Shown here one piece after another: positions 1 to 9,003 of a stretch of 64,000 bases of DNA. The position numbers and the translations under genes were made by a program. This DNA is from an uncultured Bacteroides sp. (GTDB taxonomy: Bacteria; Bacteroidota; Bacteroidia; Bacteroidales; Bacteroidaceae). Positions within the stretch are counted from its first letter, which is position 1; every line of letters begins with the position of its first letter. The stretch lies in assembly GCA_905201685.1 (NCBI GenBank), contig CAJKOW010000004.1:8702-72701 (forward strand), in the 5' to 3' direction. Under the pieces are notes generated by a model. It did no database searches. It was not told where the DNA came from and saw nothing but the letters and a program-made list of their open reading frames with translations.

Positions 1-894
1 CAATATCCGGTAAGAACCCTTGTTTTGGGAAATGATGAAGTTTTTGACAACACAATCGACAATCAACATAAATGTATCATTAAGGCAACTATGGGTGGAG
101 TTTATGATAATAATACTACCCCTACGGTTGACATTGACGTCGTTAATTCTTTATGTGATAATTTGACATTCTCTACTGGTGGTAAAGTTGAGCCGATGCC
201 TTCAAATTACTACACCTTGTCTTCTAACCAAATTGTCATTCCAAAAGGTGAGATTAGTGGTGGTGTAGAGGTGCAATTGACTGATGCTTTTTTTGCTGAT
301 CCAAAGTCAATAGAGACAACTTATGTGATTCCATTGGTTATGTCAAATGTTCAGAATGCTGATTCTATTTTGGTAGGCGAAGCATTAGTTGATAATCTGA
401 ACCGTTGTAATGCCGGCGACTGGAATGTAACTCCAAAAGATTATATCCTGTATGCAGTGAAGTATATCAATCCGTGGGATGCAATTTATTTGCGTCGTGG
501 TAAGGATATAATTACTTCGGGTGGTAGCACATCGACTGTAGTACGTCATGAACAATATGTTGAAAATGATGAGGTTTGTGAATTGTCAACCCGTTCGTTG
601 AGTGAGATTAACTTTGGTCTTACACTTAATTCTCAGAGTTGTAATCTGGTTCTTACTTTTGACGATAACAACAAATGTACGATTACGTCAGATACCCCTG
701 GTTGTACAGCATCTGGCACAGGTGAATATGTTGAGAAGGGTGAATTAAACTCGTTCAATAATAAAGATCGTGATGTGCTTTATCTGGATTATACAGTAGA
801 TTTAGGCTCTGTTACTTATGCTACCAAAGATACTTTGGTGATGCGTGACCGCCAAGTAAAAGCAGAGTGGTTTGATGTAGTATATGGAGAATAA
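1..894 (+). CDS. Surface glycan-binding protein, DUF1735-type, 5' partial
   Basis: The reading frame is open to base 1, so the N-terminus, including any lipoprotein signal, lies outside the window. A TTG at 25 is not a convincing start because the residues before it continue the domain. The visible N-terminal part (about residues 1-130) looks like the DUF1735 / BT_3987-like domain of Bacteroides surface proteins, with the typical 'NT(I/L)DN' stretch and a later 'IPKGE' strand. The rest (about 135-298) resembles the C-terminal lectin-like half of such proteins. These proteins sit on the cell surface next to SusC/SusD pairs and bind glycan; in xylan loci they bind xylan. It lies 20 bp upstream of the GH10 gene, in the same direction, so it is probably cotranscribed with SusC/D genes to the left that are not seen here. 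The family call is by eye; ligand specificity is inferred from context. Confidence 0.75.
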   Translation, partial: QYPVRTLVLGNDEVFDNTIDNQHKCIIKATMGGVYDNNTTPTVDIDVVNSLCDNLTFSTGGKVEPMPSNYYTLSSNQIVIPKGEISGGVEVQLTDAFFADPKSIETTYVIPLVMSNVQNADSILVGEALVDNLNRCNAGDWNVTPKDYILYAVKYINPWDAIYLRRGKDIITSGGSTSTVVRHEQYVENDEVCELSTRSLSEINFGLTLNSQSCNLVLTFDDNNKCTITSDTPGCTASGTGEYVEKGELNSFNNKDRDVLYLDYTVDLGSVTYATKDTLVMRDRQVKAEWFDVVYGE

Positions 895-914
895 CCTTAA
901 AAGAAAGAAGAAAC

Positions 915-3116
915 ATGAAACGTTACATAAAATTGCTTTCGGTATTATCTCTTGGTGTAGCTATGGGATCGTGTGTTGACGATGCTATATTACCATATGA
1001 GGTTGAAAAGCCGGAAAGCATTGCTCAATATGAGTATTTGAATGATTATGATGTACTTAAATCGTATATTGATCGTTCCCAATACCCCAACTTCAAGTTG
1101 GGCTTGGCGGCGGCAGTAAGCGATTTTGTTCAGCACGGTGTTGTATATGAAGCCGTGACTACTAATTTTGATGAAATGACTGCGGGCAATGCCATGAAGT
1201 ACGCTTCGGTTGTATCAGATGATGGTACCATGAATTTTTCTACGGTATCTGATTTTGTAGATGAAGCAAAAGCGGCTGGCATTACTATCTATGGTCATAC
1301 GTTGGCTTGGCATTCACAGCAGAATATGAACTATTTGAACGGGCTGATTGCATCGACTGTTATTCCTGCCGACCCTTCTACTGTTAATCATTATTTGTTG
1401 TTGCATCAGGATGCAGCGGCTAATCCTTGGGATGGACAAGTATATTATACATTAGTTGATAATTTGTCCATGGGTACAGAATATACCCTGAGCTTCAAAG
1501 CAAAAGCTTCAGAGTCTTTTAATTTCCAGTTTTGGATAATGAGAGCTTCAGGTAGTGATGTGACAGTAAACGATAATACTGTTATTGCCACAGATTGGAC
1601 AGATTATTCTTTTACATTTACTCCTTCCGATGATGATTGGAATTCTATTAAATTGATTGCTGGTGAATTAGTAGGTGATTTTTGTTTGGATGACTTGAAA
1701 TTAGTGGCTACAGGATCAAATGAAAATCTGATATCAAACGGTGATTTTGAAGAAGATAATTTGTTTGGTTGGACTAAATATAGTTGGCATGCTATTACTT
1801 ATGCAATTCAGGCAGATGCGTCTAGTGGAAATAGTGGCGGTTATTGTTTGAAAATGACTAATGCGTCGGCTGGAACTGATGTTTGGAGTGCACAAGTTTG
1901 GTATAATTTAAATGAACCTTTGAAGTCTGGGGTTGAGTATACTTTTACTTGTATGGCTAAAGCTACTGATCCTTTTGCTGTTCCTATTTACTTGCAATCT
2001 ACTACTTCGGGTAGTCAAGGGTATTTGCCAGAATTATCAATTTCAAAAGAATGGAATGAGGTAAGTGTTACATTTACTCCAGGAGAAGCTGTTTTTGATA
2101 AATTTACTTTCAACTTTGGTACCTTTGTCGGTACAATATTCGTTGATAATGTCTCTTTGAAAGAAACAGGCTCTGATGTAAATTTAATAACTAATAGTGA
2201 TTTTGAGGCGGGTTATCTTGATGGATGGCAGAGTTGGAACGGTTATGAGTCAATATCTGCTATGGGTGAAGGATATAATCCTGGAGAACAGGTAATTGAA
2301 ATGACTCCTGAAGAAAAGAAGGATACCCTTACTTGGGCCATGGATAACTGGATCAAGGGTATGATGGAAGCTACTGGCGGTTATGTGACCGCTTGGGATG
2401 CTGTCAATGAAGCAATTTCCGGTACCGATGCTGACGGCGATGGATATTATGATCTTCAGTCGGCTTCGAATGGTGATGCTACAACGAACTTCTATTGGCA
2501 AGATTATTTGGGCAACGAAGATTACGTACGTATTGTTGTTGCTAAAGCTCGCCAATACTTCCAGGAATATGGTGGCAATCCTTCGGACTTGAAGCTCTTT
2601 ATCAACGATTATAACTTGGAATCGTGGTGGGATGGCAACAAAAAAGCCAAGAGTTTGGTACACTGGATTGAGACTTGGGAATCTGACGGCGTGACGAAGA
2701 TTGACGGTATTGGTACGCAGATGCATGTTAGCTACATCTTGAATGAAGCCGACCAGAAAGCGCAAGAGGATGCTATTGTCAACATGTTCCAGATATTGGC
2801 TTCCAGTGGTAAGCTGATTAAGATTTCTGAATTGGATATGGGGATTGTTGAAAATGCATTCGGAACAGGTCTTAAGACGGAGGAAGTGACTTTCGAACAA
2901 GAACAGAAAATGGCAGAATTCTATACTTTCATTATCCGTAAATATTTTGAGATTATTCCTGTTGAACAGCAATATGGTATCACTCAGTGGTGTGCTACTG
3001 ACAGTCCGGATGATTCCGGTTGGAGAGGTGGCGAACCTGTAGGCCTTTGGGATATTAACTATAATCGTAAACCTACATATGAAGGATTCCTGAAAGGCTT
3101 GTCAGGAGAAGAATAA
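915..3116 (+). CDS. GH10 endo-1,4-beta-xylanase with CBM4-like modules inserted in the catalytic domain
   Basis: Surface-type endo-xylanase of 733 residues. The N-terminus is a lipoprotein signal with lipobox MGSC (Cys20). The first part of the GH10 barrel runs from about residue 55 to 145 and includes the strand 'GHTLAWHSQ'. It is then interrupted by about 300 residues of beta-sandwich carbohydrate-binding sequence of the CBM4/9 type, and the barrel resumes near residue 455. The acid/base is Glu499 in 'WDAVNEA' and the nucleophile is Glu639 in 'KISELDMG'. The insert reads as the back half of one CBM (about 155-265), a complete CBM starting 'NLISNGDFE' (about 272-412), and the front strand of another starting 'NLITNSDFE' (about 418-455). 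GH10 enzymes with CBM inserts are known from xylan loci of B. ovatus and B. intestinalis. It is the last gene of its operon; a terminator follows. Confidence 0.93.
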   Translation: MKRYIKLLSVLSLGVAMGSCVDDAILPYEVEKPESIAQYEYLNDYDVLKSYIDRSQYPNFKLGLAAAVSDFVQHGVVYEAVTTNFDEMTAGNAMKYASVVSDDGTMNFSTVSDFVDEAKAAGITIYGHTLAWHSQQNMNYLNGLIASTVIPADPSTVNHYLLLHQDAAANPWDGQVYYTLVDNLSMGTEYTLSFKAKASESFNFQFWIMRASGSDVTVNDNTVIATDWTDYSFTFTPSDDDWNSIKLIAGELVGDFCLDDLKLVATGSNENLISNGDFEEDNLFGWTKYSWHAITYAIQADASSGNSGGYCLKMTNASAGTDVWSAQVWYNLNEPLKSGVEYTFTCMAKATDPFAVPIYLQSTTSGSQGYLPELSISKEWNEVSVTFTPGEAVFDKFTFNFGTFVGTIFVDNVSLKETGSDVNLITNSDFEAGYLDGWQSWNGYESISAMGEGYNPGEQVIEMTPEEKKDTLTWAMDNWIKGMMEATGGYVTAWDAVNEAISGTDADGDGYYDLQSASNGDATTNFYWQDYLGNEDYVRIVVAKARQYFQEYGGNPSDLKLFINDYNLESWWDGNKKAKSLVHWIETWESDGVTKIDGIGTQMHVSYILNEADQKAQEDAIVNMFQILASSGKLIKISELDMGIVENAFGTGLKTEEVTFEQEQKMAEFYTFIIRKYFEIIPVEQQYGITQWCATDSPDDSGWRGGEPVGLWDINYNRKPTYEGFLKGLSGEE

Positions 3117-3203
3117 TTTTATCATTCCTTTCTTAAAAAAGTTAGGGGCAGATTACTCCTGAGTTTTTTAAGAATACTTAGGAATTCTATTATTATAGAT
3201 TGA

Positions 3204-3238
3204 GCCTGCTTTGTCTGAGAAGATGAAGCAGGTTTTTT
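3204..3238 (+). terminator. Rho-independent terminator after the SGBP-GH10 operon
   Basis: Perfect 7-bp stem CCTGCTT (3205-3211) / AAGCAGG (3226-3232) with a 14-nt loop, followed by six Ts (3233-3238). A second, longer imperfect stem of about 15 bp (about 3132-3172, arms beginning CTTAAAAAA and ending TTTTTTAAG) lies just before it. Together they end the transcript of the GH10 gene and separate it from the GH2 unit. Confidence 0.8.
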
Positions 3239-3614
3239 ATGCTTTTACTTTTAAAAATTATGCTTGGAGTTTTTTGAAACAGTTTTGCTATAATTCTCTA
3301 AAACAGCTTTCCGTCGTATTGTAACGGAAGGGTGCTATGGTAAGATGTAAGGCTCTATAAACCGTTAGTTATTCTTTCTACAAGCTGTTAGTTAACGGAT
3401 AGATATACTCGCTAACTATCCACTATACAAGCCAATAATTATTCAGTTGGTAGCTTAATGCTGTGTCGTTTATTTTTATCGTATGTATAAGGAGGTTGGT
3501 ATGATGACAACGGAACATGTTTCGTGGCTTTGAAATGTTTAGTTGCATAATTTTTAATATTGAAAATAAAAAAATCGTGTTAAATCGATAGGGATTGCCT
3601 GATTTTTGCCTGTG
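3239..3614. other. Non-coding intergenic stretch
   Basis: About 375 bp with no credible ORF between the terminator and the operator of the next unit. Two short inverted repeats are visible: TTCCGT/ACGGAA near 3309-3327 and CCGTTA (3362-3367)/TAACGG (3393-3398). Neither has a T-tract. No other structure was recognised. Confidence 0.5.
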
Positions 3615-3681
3615 ATGTTACTTAAGTGAAAGTTTCTGTAACATATTAATAGGGTATATTTCCAAAATAAAACTATATTTG
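3615..3681 (+). promoter_or_regulatory. Promoter of the GH2 unit with 21-bp direct-repeat operator (site A)
   Basis: Half-sites TGTTAC (3616-3621) and TGTAAC (3637-3642) are 21 bp apart. A perfect Bacteroides -7 element TATATTTG lies at 3674-3681, 31 bp after the second half-site. No -33 TTTG is seen at the usual distance, as expected for an activator-dependent promoter. The spacer shares AGTGAA with sites B (10.95 kb) and C (19.2 kb). The repeat and the -7 are seen directly; binding by an HTCS regulator is inference. Confidence 0.65.
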
Positions 3682-3716
3682 TAGCAACTAATATTAATTA
3701 TAATCCATTTTATATC

Positions 3717-6329
3717 ATGAAAAGCTATAAAGCACTATTACTACTATTTTTTTTATTCTGTTTGCCCTTATATGTTTCTGGGGGCATAGTTTCTGAGCAA
3801 AGTCCGGAAGTAGGACGTGAAACAATTGTTTTGAACCGATTGTGGAAATATAAACGGGGCGATATTGCCAATGCAGCCCATCCTCAATTTAATGATAAGG
3901 CGTGGGAACCTGTCGGATTGCCTCACTCTTTTAGTATTCCTTATTTTTTGTCGAAGGATTTTTATGTAGGATATGGCTGGTACAGAAGGCATCTCCAGTT
4001 AGCGAAAGAAGATTTATCAAAACGTCTGTTTCTGGAGTTTGATGGTGTGTTTCAGGTAGCTGAAGTCTATGTTAACGGTCGGTTGGCTGGAAGCCATGCC
4101 GGTGGATATACCGGATTCAGTATCGACTTTACTTCGTATGCAGTGGAAGGGGACAATGTGATTGCGGTCAGAGTGAACAACCTTTGGCAAGCTACGTTAG
4201 CTCCCCGGGGTGGAGAGCATGTGTTCAGCGGTGGAATTTATCGTAATGTCCGTTTAGTGAAGAAACACCCTGTTCATCTGGATTGGTACGGTACGGCTGT
4301 TACAACTCCGACTCTGGAACAGAATGCTGGTAAATCGTCGTCAGTAAGGGTAAAGGCTTGTGTGAAGAACACTGATACCCGAACAGGTGATTATACCTTA
4401 TATATTATGGTAAAGGATTCTTTGGGGCAAACGGTTGCAGAGTGCTCGAAAACGGAGCACATTGAGGCTGACAAAGAGGCGGTTTATGACATACAAACTC
4501 CGGAAATTTCCTCTCCGGCTTTGTGGTCTCCGGCTTCTCCTGCACTTTATACATTGGTCAGTAAGTTGTATGACGGGAAGCAGTTGCTGGATTCGGAAGA
4601 GATAACGTTTGGTTTCCGATGGTTTGAATGGACAGCAGATAAGGGCTTTTTCCTGAACGGGAAACATTATTATTTCAGAGGAGCAAATGTGCATCAGGAT
4701 CAGGCCGGATGGGGGGATGCAGTGACTGATGCTGCGGCTCGGAGAGATGTACGGCTGATGAAAGAAGCCGGTTTTGATATGATACGAGGTTCACACTATC
4801 CGCATTCTCCGGCTTTCACGGATGCTTGTGATCGTGAAGGTATGCTGTTCTGGTCCGAAGCTCCTTTCTGGAGTACGGCAGGGCCTAAGGAAGATGGTGG
4901 ATGGACCGCCGGGGCTTATCCGTTGAATGCTGCTGATACGGCGGCGTTCGAGGCTGATGTGTTGCGTCAGTTGGAAGAAATGATACGCATTCATCGCAAT
5001 CATCCGTCAGTGTTTGTGTGGAGCATGTGTAACGAGCCATTCTTTACTGACGGACAGACCATGCCGGGCGTAAAAAGGTTATTGAAACGAATGGTTAAGA
5101 AAGCTCACGAACTGGATGATACCCGCAAGGCGGCAGTAGGAGGTGTACAACGACCATTGGGAGGTGACCGTATCGATTTGATTGGTGACGTGGCCGGTTA
5201 TAATGGTGACGGAGCCAACATCCCCGATTTCCAACAGCCACCTGTGCCTTCGGTGGTTACTGAGTATGGCAGTACGACAGCAGACCGTCCGGGACAATAT
5301 ATACCCGGTTGGGGAGATCTGGCGCGTGATGATAGTTGGAAAGGACGTACTTGGAGAAGCGGTCAGGCAATCTGGTGTGGCTTCGATCATGGCAGCATAT
5401 TTGGTAGCGATATGGCTAAGATGGGTATTGTGGATTATTTCCGTTTACCGAAACGTTCCTGGTACTGGTATCGGAATGCTTACGCCCAGGTGGCTCCGCC
5501 TGAGTGGCCTGTCGAAGGTAAGGCTGCTCGTTTATTGCTGAAGGCATCGAAAACGGATAATATCGCAATAGACGGAACAGACGATGTTCAACTGATTGTA
5601 GTGGTAGCAGATGCCGACGGTCGGGAGTTGAGCAATACACCGATAGTGACATTGCGTGTAGTGTCAGGACCAGGTGAGTTCCCTACAGGGAAATCTATTA
5701 CTTTCCGTCCAGACAGTGATATTCGGATTCTCGATGGCAAGGCTGCCATTGCTTTCCGCTCTTACTATGCCGGTAAAACGGTGGTGGAGGCATCTTCCCC
5801 GGGGCTTTCTTCAGCACGTTTGACATTGCAGTTTGTCGGCGAACAGTCTTATCAGAAAGGTATCAGTCAGGAGGTTGCCGATCGTCCGTATGTGCGTTAT
5901 GTAAAAGCCGCTGAGGGTGGCGAGATACAAACTTATGGCCTGAATAATCCGACATTTGCCTCAAGTTCGCAAAAAGGACATTCACCGGGATTGGCTGCCG
6001 ACGGAGATGAAAATAGCTATTGGATGCCTGCCGATGAAGACGGTTCGGCATATTGGATATTGGATACGGAAAGAGGGCTCTGGCTGCATAGTATAACGGC
6101 TCGGTTTGCCGAAAAAGTAAACTGTTTCTTCAAAATAGAAATTTCTGCAGATAAGGAAACATGGCAGCTTGTGGGTGATAGTACATCTATCAGAGAGAAA
6201 CAGGATATTATGCTTTCATTTGAACAGCCATTAAAGATGCGGTTCGTACGTTTTTCTTTTGATATGAATGAAGGAAGCAGTCGGCCTCGATTGACTGAAG
6301 TCAGGGTGCAAGGTCGTGTAGCTGATTAA
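3717..6329 (+). CDS. GH2 family glycoside hydrolase with C-terminal F5/8-type domain
   Basis: Exported enzyme of 870 residues with a signal peptide (hydrophobic residues 5-22). The order is typical of GH2: an N-terminal sugar-binding jelly roll (about 30-185, 'DGVFQVAEVYVNG'), an immunoglobulin-like domain (about 190-305), and a TIM barrel (about 310-610) with acid/base Glu440 in 'SMCNEPFF' and nucleophile Glu516 in 'VVTEYGS'. Another Ig-like segment follows, and the last ~125 residues look like a discoidin / F5/8 type C module (from 'GLAADGDENSYW'). GH2 covers beta-galactosidase, beta-mannosidase, beta-glucuronidase and other activities, so the exact linkage is not fixed by sequence; in this locus a side-chain sugar of arabinoxylan is the likely target. 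It is first in its unit, followed 23 bp later by the GH115 gene. Confidence 0.88.
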   Translation: MKSYKALLLLFFLFCLPLYVSGGIVSEQSPEVGRETIVLNRLWKYKRGDIANAAHPQFNDKAWEPVGLPHSFSIPYFLSKDFYVGYGWYRRHLQLAKEDLSKRLFLEFDGVFQVAEVYVNGRLAGSHAGGYTGFSIDFTSYAVEGDNVIAVRVNNLWQATLAPRGGEHVFSGGIYRNVRLVKKHPVHLDWYGTAVTTPTLEQNAGKSSSVRVKACVKNTDTRTGDYTLYIMVKDSLGQTVAECSKTEHIEADKEAVYDIQTPEISSPALWSPASPALYTLVSKLYDGKQLLDSEEITFGFRWFEWTADKGFFLNGKHYYFRGANVHQDQAGWGDAVTDAAARRDVRLMKEAGFDMIRGSHYPHSPAFTDACDREGMLFWSEAPFWSTAGPKEDGGWTAGAYPLNAADTAAFEADVLRQLEEMIRIHRNHPSVFVWSMCNEPFFTDGQTMPGVKRLLKRMVKKAHELDDTRKAAVGGVQRPLGGDRIDLIGDVAGYNGDGANIPDFQQPPVPSVVTEYGSTTADRPGQYIPGWGDLARDDSWKGRTWRSGQAIWCGFDHGSIFGSDMAKMGIVDYFRLPKRSWYWYRNAYAQVAPPEWPVEGKAARLLLKASKTDNIAIDGTDDVQLIVVVADADGRELSNTPIVTLRVVSGPGEFPTGKSITFRPDSDIRILDGKAAIAFRSYYAGKTVVEASSPGLSSARLTLQFVGEQSYQKGISQEVADRPYVRYVKAAEGGEIQTYGLNNPTFASSSQKGHSPGLAADGDENSYWMPADEDGSAYWILDTERGLWLHSITARFAEKVNCFFKIEISADKETWQLVGDSTSIREKQDIMLSFEQPLKMRFVRFSFDMNEGSSRPRLTEVRVQGRVAD

Positions 6330-6352
6330 GTGTTTGAATATAGGGTAATAAA

Positions 6353-8929
6353 ATGAATATGAAGCAGATTTTAGTATCTTTATTATTGTTGGTGGCGATC
6401 TCTCTTCGTGCTACTGATGTCGTGACAGTGAGCTATAAAGATGGTACTAATAAAGTTGACCTGACAAAAGCTACAGTTTTATACGATGCCGATGACTGGG
6501 AGGCCGCTAAGAAAGCGGCTTGTCTGCTCGCGGCAGATATTGAATTGGTGACAGGAAATCCGGTTGTGGCACAAACTACGGAATTACAGGGTGGAGAGGC
6601 TGTAATTATTGGTACCATTGGCCATAGTCGTTGGATAGAGCGACTGGTAGAAGATGGGAAATTGGATATTTCAGCTATTCAGGGTAGTTGGGAACGTTTT
6701 ATTGTTCGCACTGTTGATCATCCGTTTGATGGAGTGAAACGGGCAATAGTGGTGGCAGGAAGCGATCGGCGCGGTACCGCTTATGGTGTTTTTTCCATCA
6801 GTGAAGCCATTGGCGTTTCTCCCTGGTACTGGTGGGCCGATGTGCCGGTAGTGCATAGGGAAGCGCTTTTTGTGGAGGCTGATTATGTGTCTGACGAACC
6901 ATCGGTGAAGTACCGAGGCATTTTTATCAATGATGAAGATTGGGGTATGAAACCTTGGGCTTCTAAAAACTTCGAGAGGGAACTGAACGATATAGGTCCT
7001 AAGACTTATGCGAAAGTGTGTGAACTGATTCTTCGTCTGAAGGGGAATATGTTAGCTCCGGCTATGCATACGTGTACAGGGGCTTTTTATTCTCATTCGG
7101 ACAGTAAAAAGGTCGCTGATGAATATGGTATCCTTATCACTACGTCGCATTGTGAACCACTGCTTTTCAATAATGCTTCGACCTGGGAATGGAATAAGGA
7201 GCGGGATGGTGAATGGAATTATAAGACTAACCGGAAGACTATATTGAAAAAGCTGGATAACCGTGTAAAAGAGGCAGCCTCTTATGAAAATGTATATACG
7301 TTGGCTATGCGCGGATTGCACGACGAGGGAATGCGTGGCGACATGAGCAAAGAGGAAAAAGTGGTAATGTTGTCACAAGCTATTGAAGACCAACGGAAGA
7401 TTTTAAAGAAATACATTAGAAAACCTCTTGAAGAAGTGCCTCAGATATTTGTACCCTATAAAGAGGCGTTGGATTTGTACGAAGCAGGTGCATCTGTCCC
7501 TGATGAAGTAACTTTGGTTTGGGTGGACGATAACTATGGATATATGAAGCGACTTAGCAATCCAGCTGAACAGAAGCGAGCGGGACGTGCAGGGGTTTAT
7601 TATCATACATCTTATTTAGGCGCACCTCATGATTACTTGTGGTTAAATACAACCCCTCCTGTATTGATGTACGAAGAATTGAAGAAGGCTTACGATACGG
7701 GAGCCGATCGATATTGGTTGCTTAATGTGGGTGACATCAAACCGATGGAACTGGCTGTAACAACATTCTTTGATATGGCTTGGGATTTTGACCGTTTCGA
7801 TTATCAGAATGTGAACCGTCATCAGGCTGATTACTTAGCTAATGTATTTGGACAGACTTTCCGAGATGAGTTCCAGACTTTGCTTGACGATTATTACCGT
7901 TTGGCTTGGAGTCGTAAGCCTGAGTTTATGGGATGGGAGCGGGAATGGGATGACCCTCATTTGGAAAAACTGAGTGATACGGAATATTCGTTTGCTAATT
8001 ATAATGATGCACGAGGACGTCTGGCTGATTATCTGCTGTTATCGGATAAAGCAAACGGATTGCTTGATTTGTTGCCAGAAGCATATCGTCCGGCCTTCTT
8101 CGAAATGGTTGCTTACCCGGCTATGGCTTCGTATCAGATGAACCGCAAGTTCCTGATGGCTCAGCTGAATCATGAATTGTTGAGAAAGAAACAAGTGGAA
8201 GGTGCCAATTGGGCCGCCTGTGAATCTAAATTGGCTTTTGACAGTATTCAGGCATTGAACTACCGTTATAACAACCTTTTGAATGGAAAATGGAATTATA
8301 TGATGGATGTGGCTCCGGGATTTTGTGCCAAATATCAGAATATGCCTGACGTAACTTTTACTGAAGGTGTGGCGGCACAAGAGGTTGACATTAATCCATT
8401 ACCCGATGAGGATGAATTACAAGGTTGCACAGTACTCGATTTGGCTGATTATAAGAGTAAAACAGTGTCCGCTACTCATACTTTACAACTGATTGAGGGG
8501 CTTGGTTATGATTGGCGTTGCGTCCAGTTGGGTGAGGCTACACAGCCGGTCGTTGATCCGAGAGCCAAGGATGCGCCTCGTTTTGAATATGAATTAGGCA
8601 AAATGGATGCAGATAGTGTGGAGGTAACGGTATATACATTGCCATTTTTCCCGATATACGAAGGACGTAGTACGCGTTTTGGAGTTTCCGTTGATCAGTC
8701 GGAAGTTGCTATTGGTGAAAATCTTCCTAAAGAATATTCGCCGGAGTGGAAGACACAGGTCCTGCAAAATGGTGCTGTATTTAAAGCTGTTTTCCCGATA
8801 GATTCGATGAAGGAAAAGCATACGTTGGCATTGATTTGTGGAGATCCGGGTATGATAGTCCAGCGGGTTGTTGTTGATTGGGGAGGATTGAAAAAGACCT
8901 ATGTAGGACCAAGAAGTTATGGGAAATAA
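6353..8929 (+). CDS. GH115 alpha-glucuronidase
   Basis: Exported 858-residue protein with a cleavable signal (about residues 1-20). It matches GH115 across its length: an N-terminal small domain (about 25-165), the 'SPWYWWADVPV' segment, the conserved 'FINDEDWGMKPWASK' stretch at the start of the barrel (near residue 190), 'NMLAPAMHTCTGAFY' and 'LLNVGDIKPMELA', then a helical bundle and a C-terminal beta domain. The family's usual length is 800-1000 residues. GH115 enzymes remove (4-O-methyl-)glucuronic acid from internal and terminal xylose units of glucuronoxylan, unlike GH67, which needs the non-reducing end; the locus carries both (GH67 at 49.9-51.9 kb). It sits between the GH2 and SGNH esterase genes with gaps of tens of bases. 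Confidence 0.95.
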   Translation: MNMKQILVSLLLLVAISLRATDVVTVSYKDGTNKVDLTKATVLYDADDWEAAKKAACLLAADIELVTGNPVVAQTTELQGGEAVIIGTIGHSRWIERLVEDGKLDISAIQGSWERFIVRTVDHPFDGVKRAIVVAGSDRRGTAYGVFSISEAIGVSPWYWWADVPVVHREALFVEADYVSDEPSVKYRGIFINDEDWGMKPWASKNFERELNDIGPKTYAKVCELILRLKGNMLAPAMHTCTGAFYSHSDSKKVADEYGILITTSHCEPLLFNNASTWEWNKERDGEWNYKTNRKTILKKLDNRVKEAASYENVYTLAMRGLHDEGMRGDMSKEEKVVMLSQAIEDQRKILKKYIRKPLEEVPQIFVPYKEALDLYEAGASVPDEVTLVWVDDNYGYMKRLSNPAEQKRAGRAGVYYHTSYLGAPHDYLWLNTTPPVLMYEELKKAYDTGADRYWLLNVGDIKPMELAVTTFFDMAWDFDRFDYQNVNRHQADYLANVFGQTFRDEFQTLLDDYYRLAWSRKPEFMGWEREWDDPHLEKLSDTEYSFANYNDARGRLADYLLLSDKANGLLDLLPEAYRPAFFEMVAYPAMASYQMNRKFLMAQLNHELLRKKQVEGANWAACESKLAFDSIQALNYRYNNLLNGKWNYMMDVAPGFCAKYQNMPDVTFTEGVAAQEVDINPLPDEDELQGCTVLDLADYKSKTVSATHTLQLIEGLGYDWRCVQLGEATQPVVDPRAKDAPRFEYELGKMDADSVEVTVYTLPFFPIYEGRSTRFGVSVDQSEVAIGENLPKEYSPEWKTQVLQNGAVFKAVFPIDSMKEKHTLALICGDPGMIVQRVVVDWGGLKKTYVGPRSYGK

Positions 8930-9003
8930 AATGCTGTATATATCGGGTTGTGTGAGTTTTGAATTTTAGATTTATTTTTAAACTTATGGACAATATAAAT
9001 AAA

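Noticed and set aside
2250..2972. 240-codon minus-strand ORF opposite the first GH10
   Set aside because: Antisense to the catalytic half of a clear GH10; no leader or domain.
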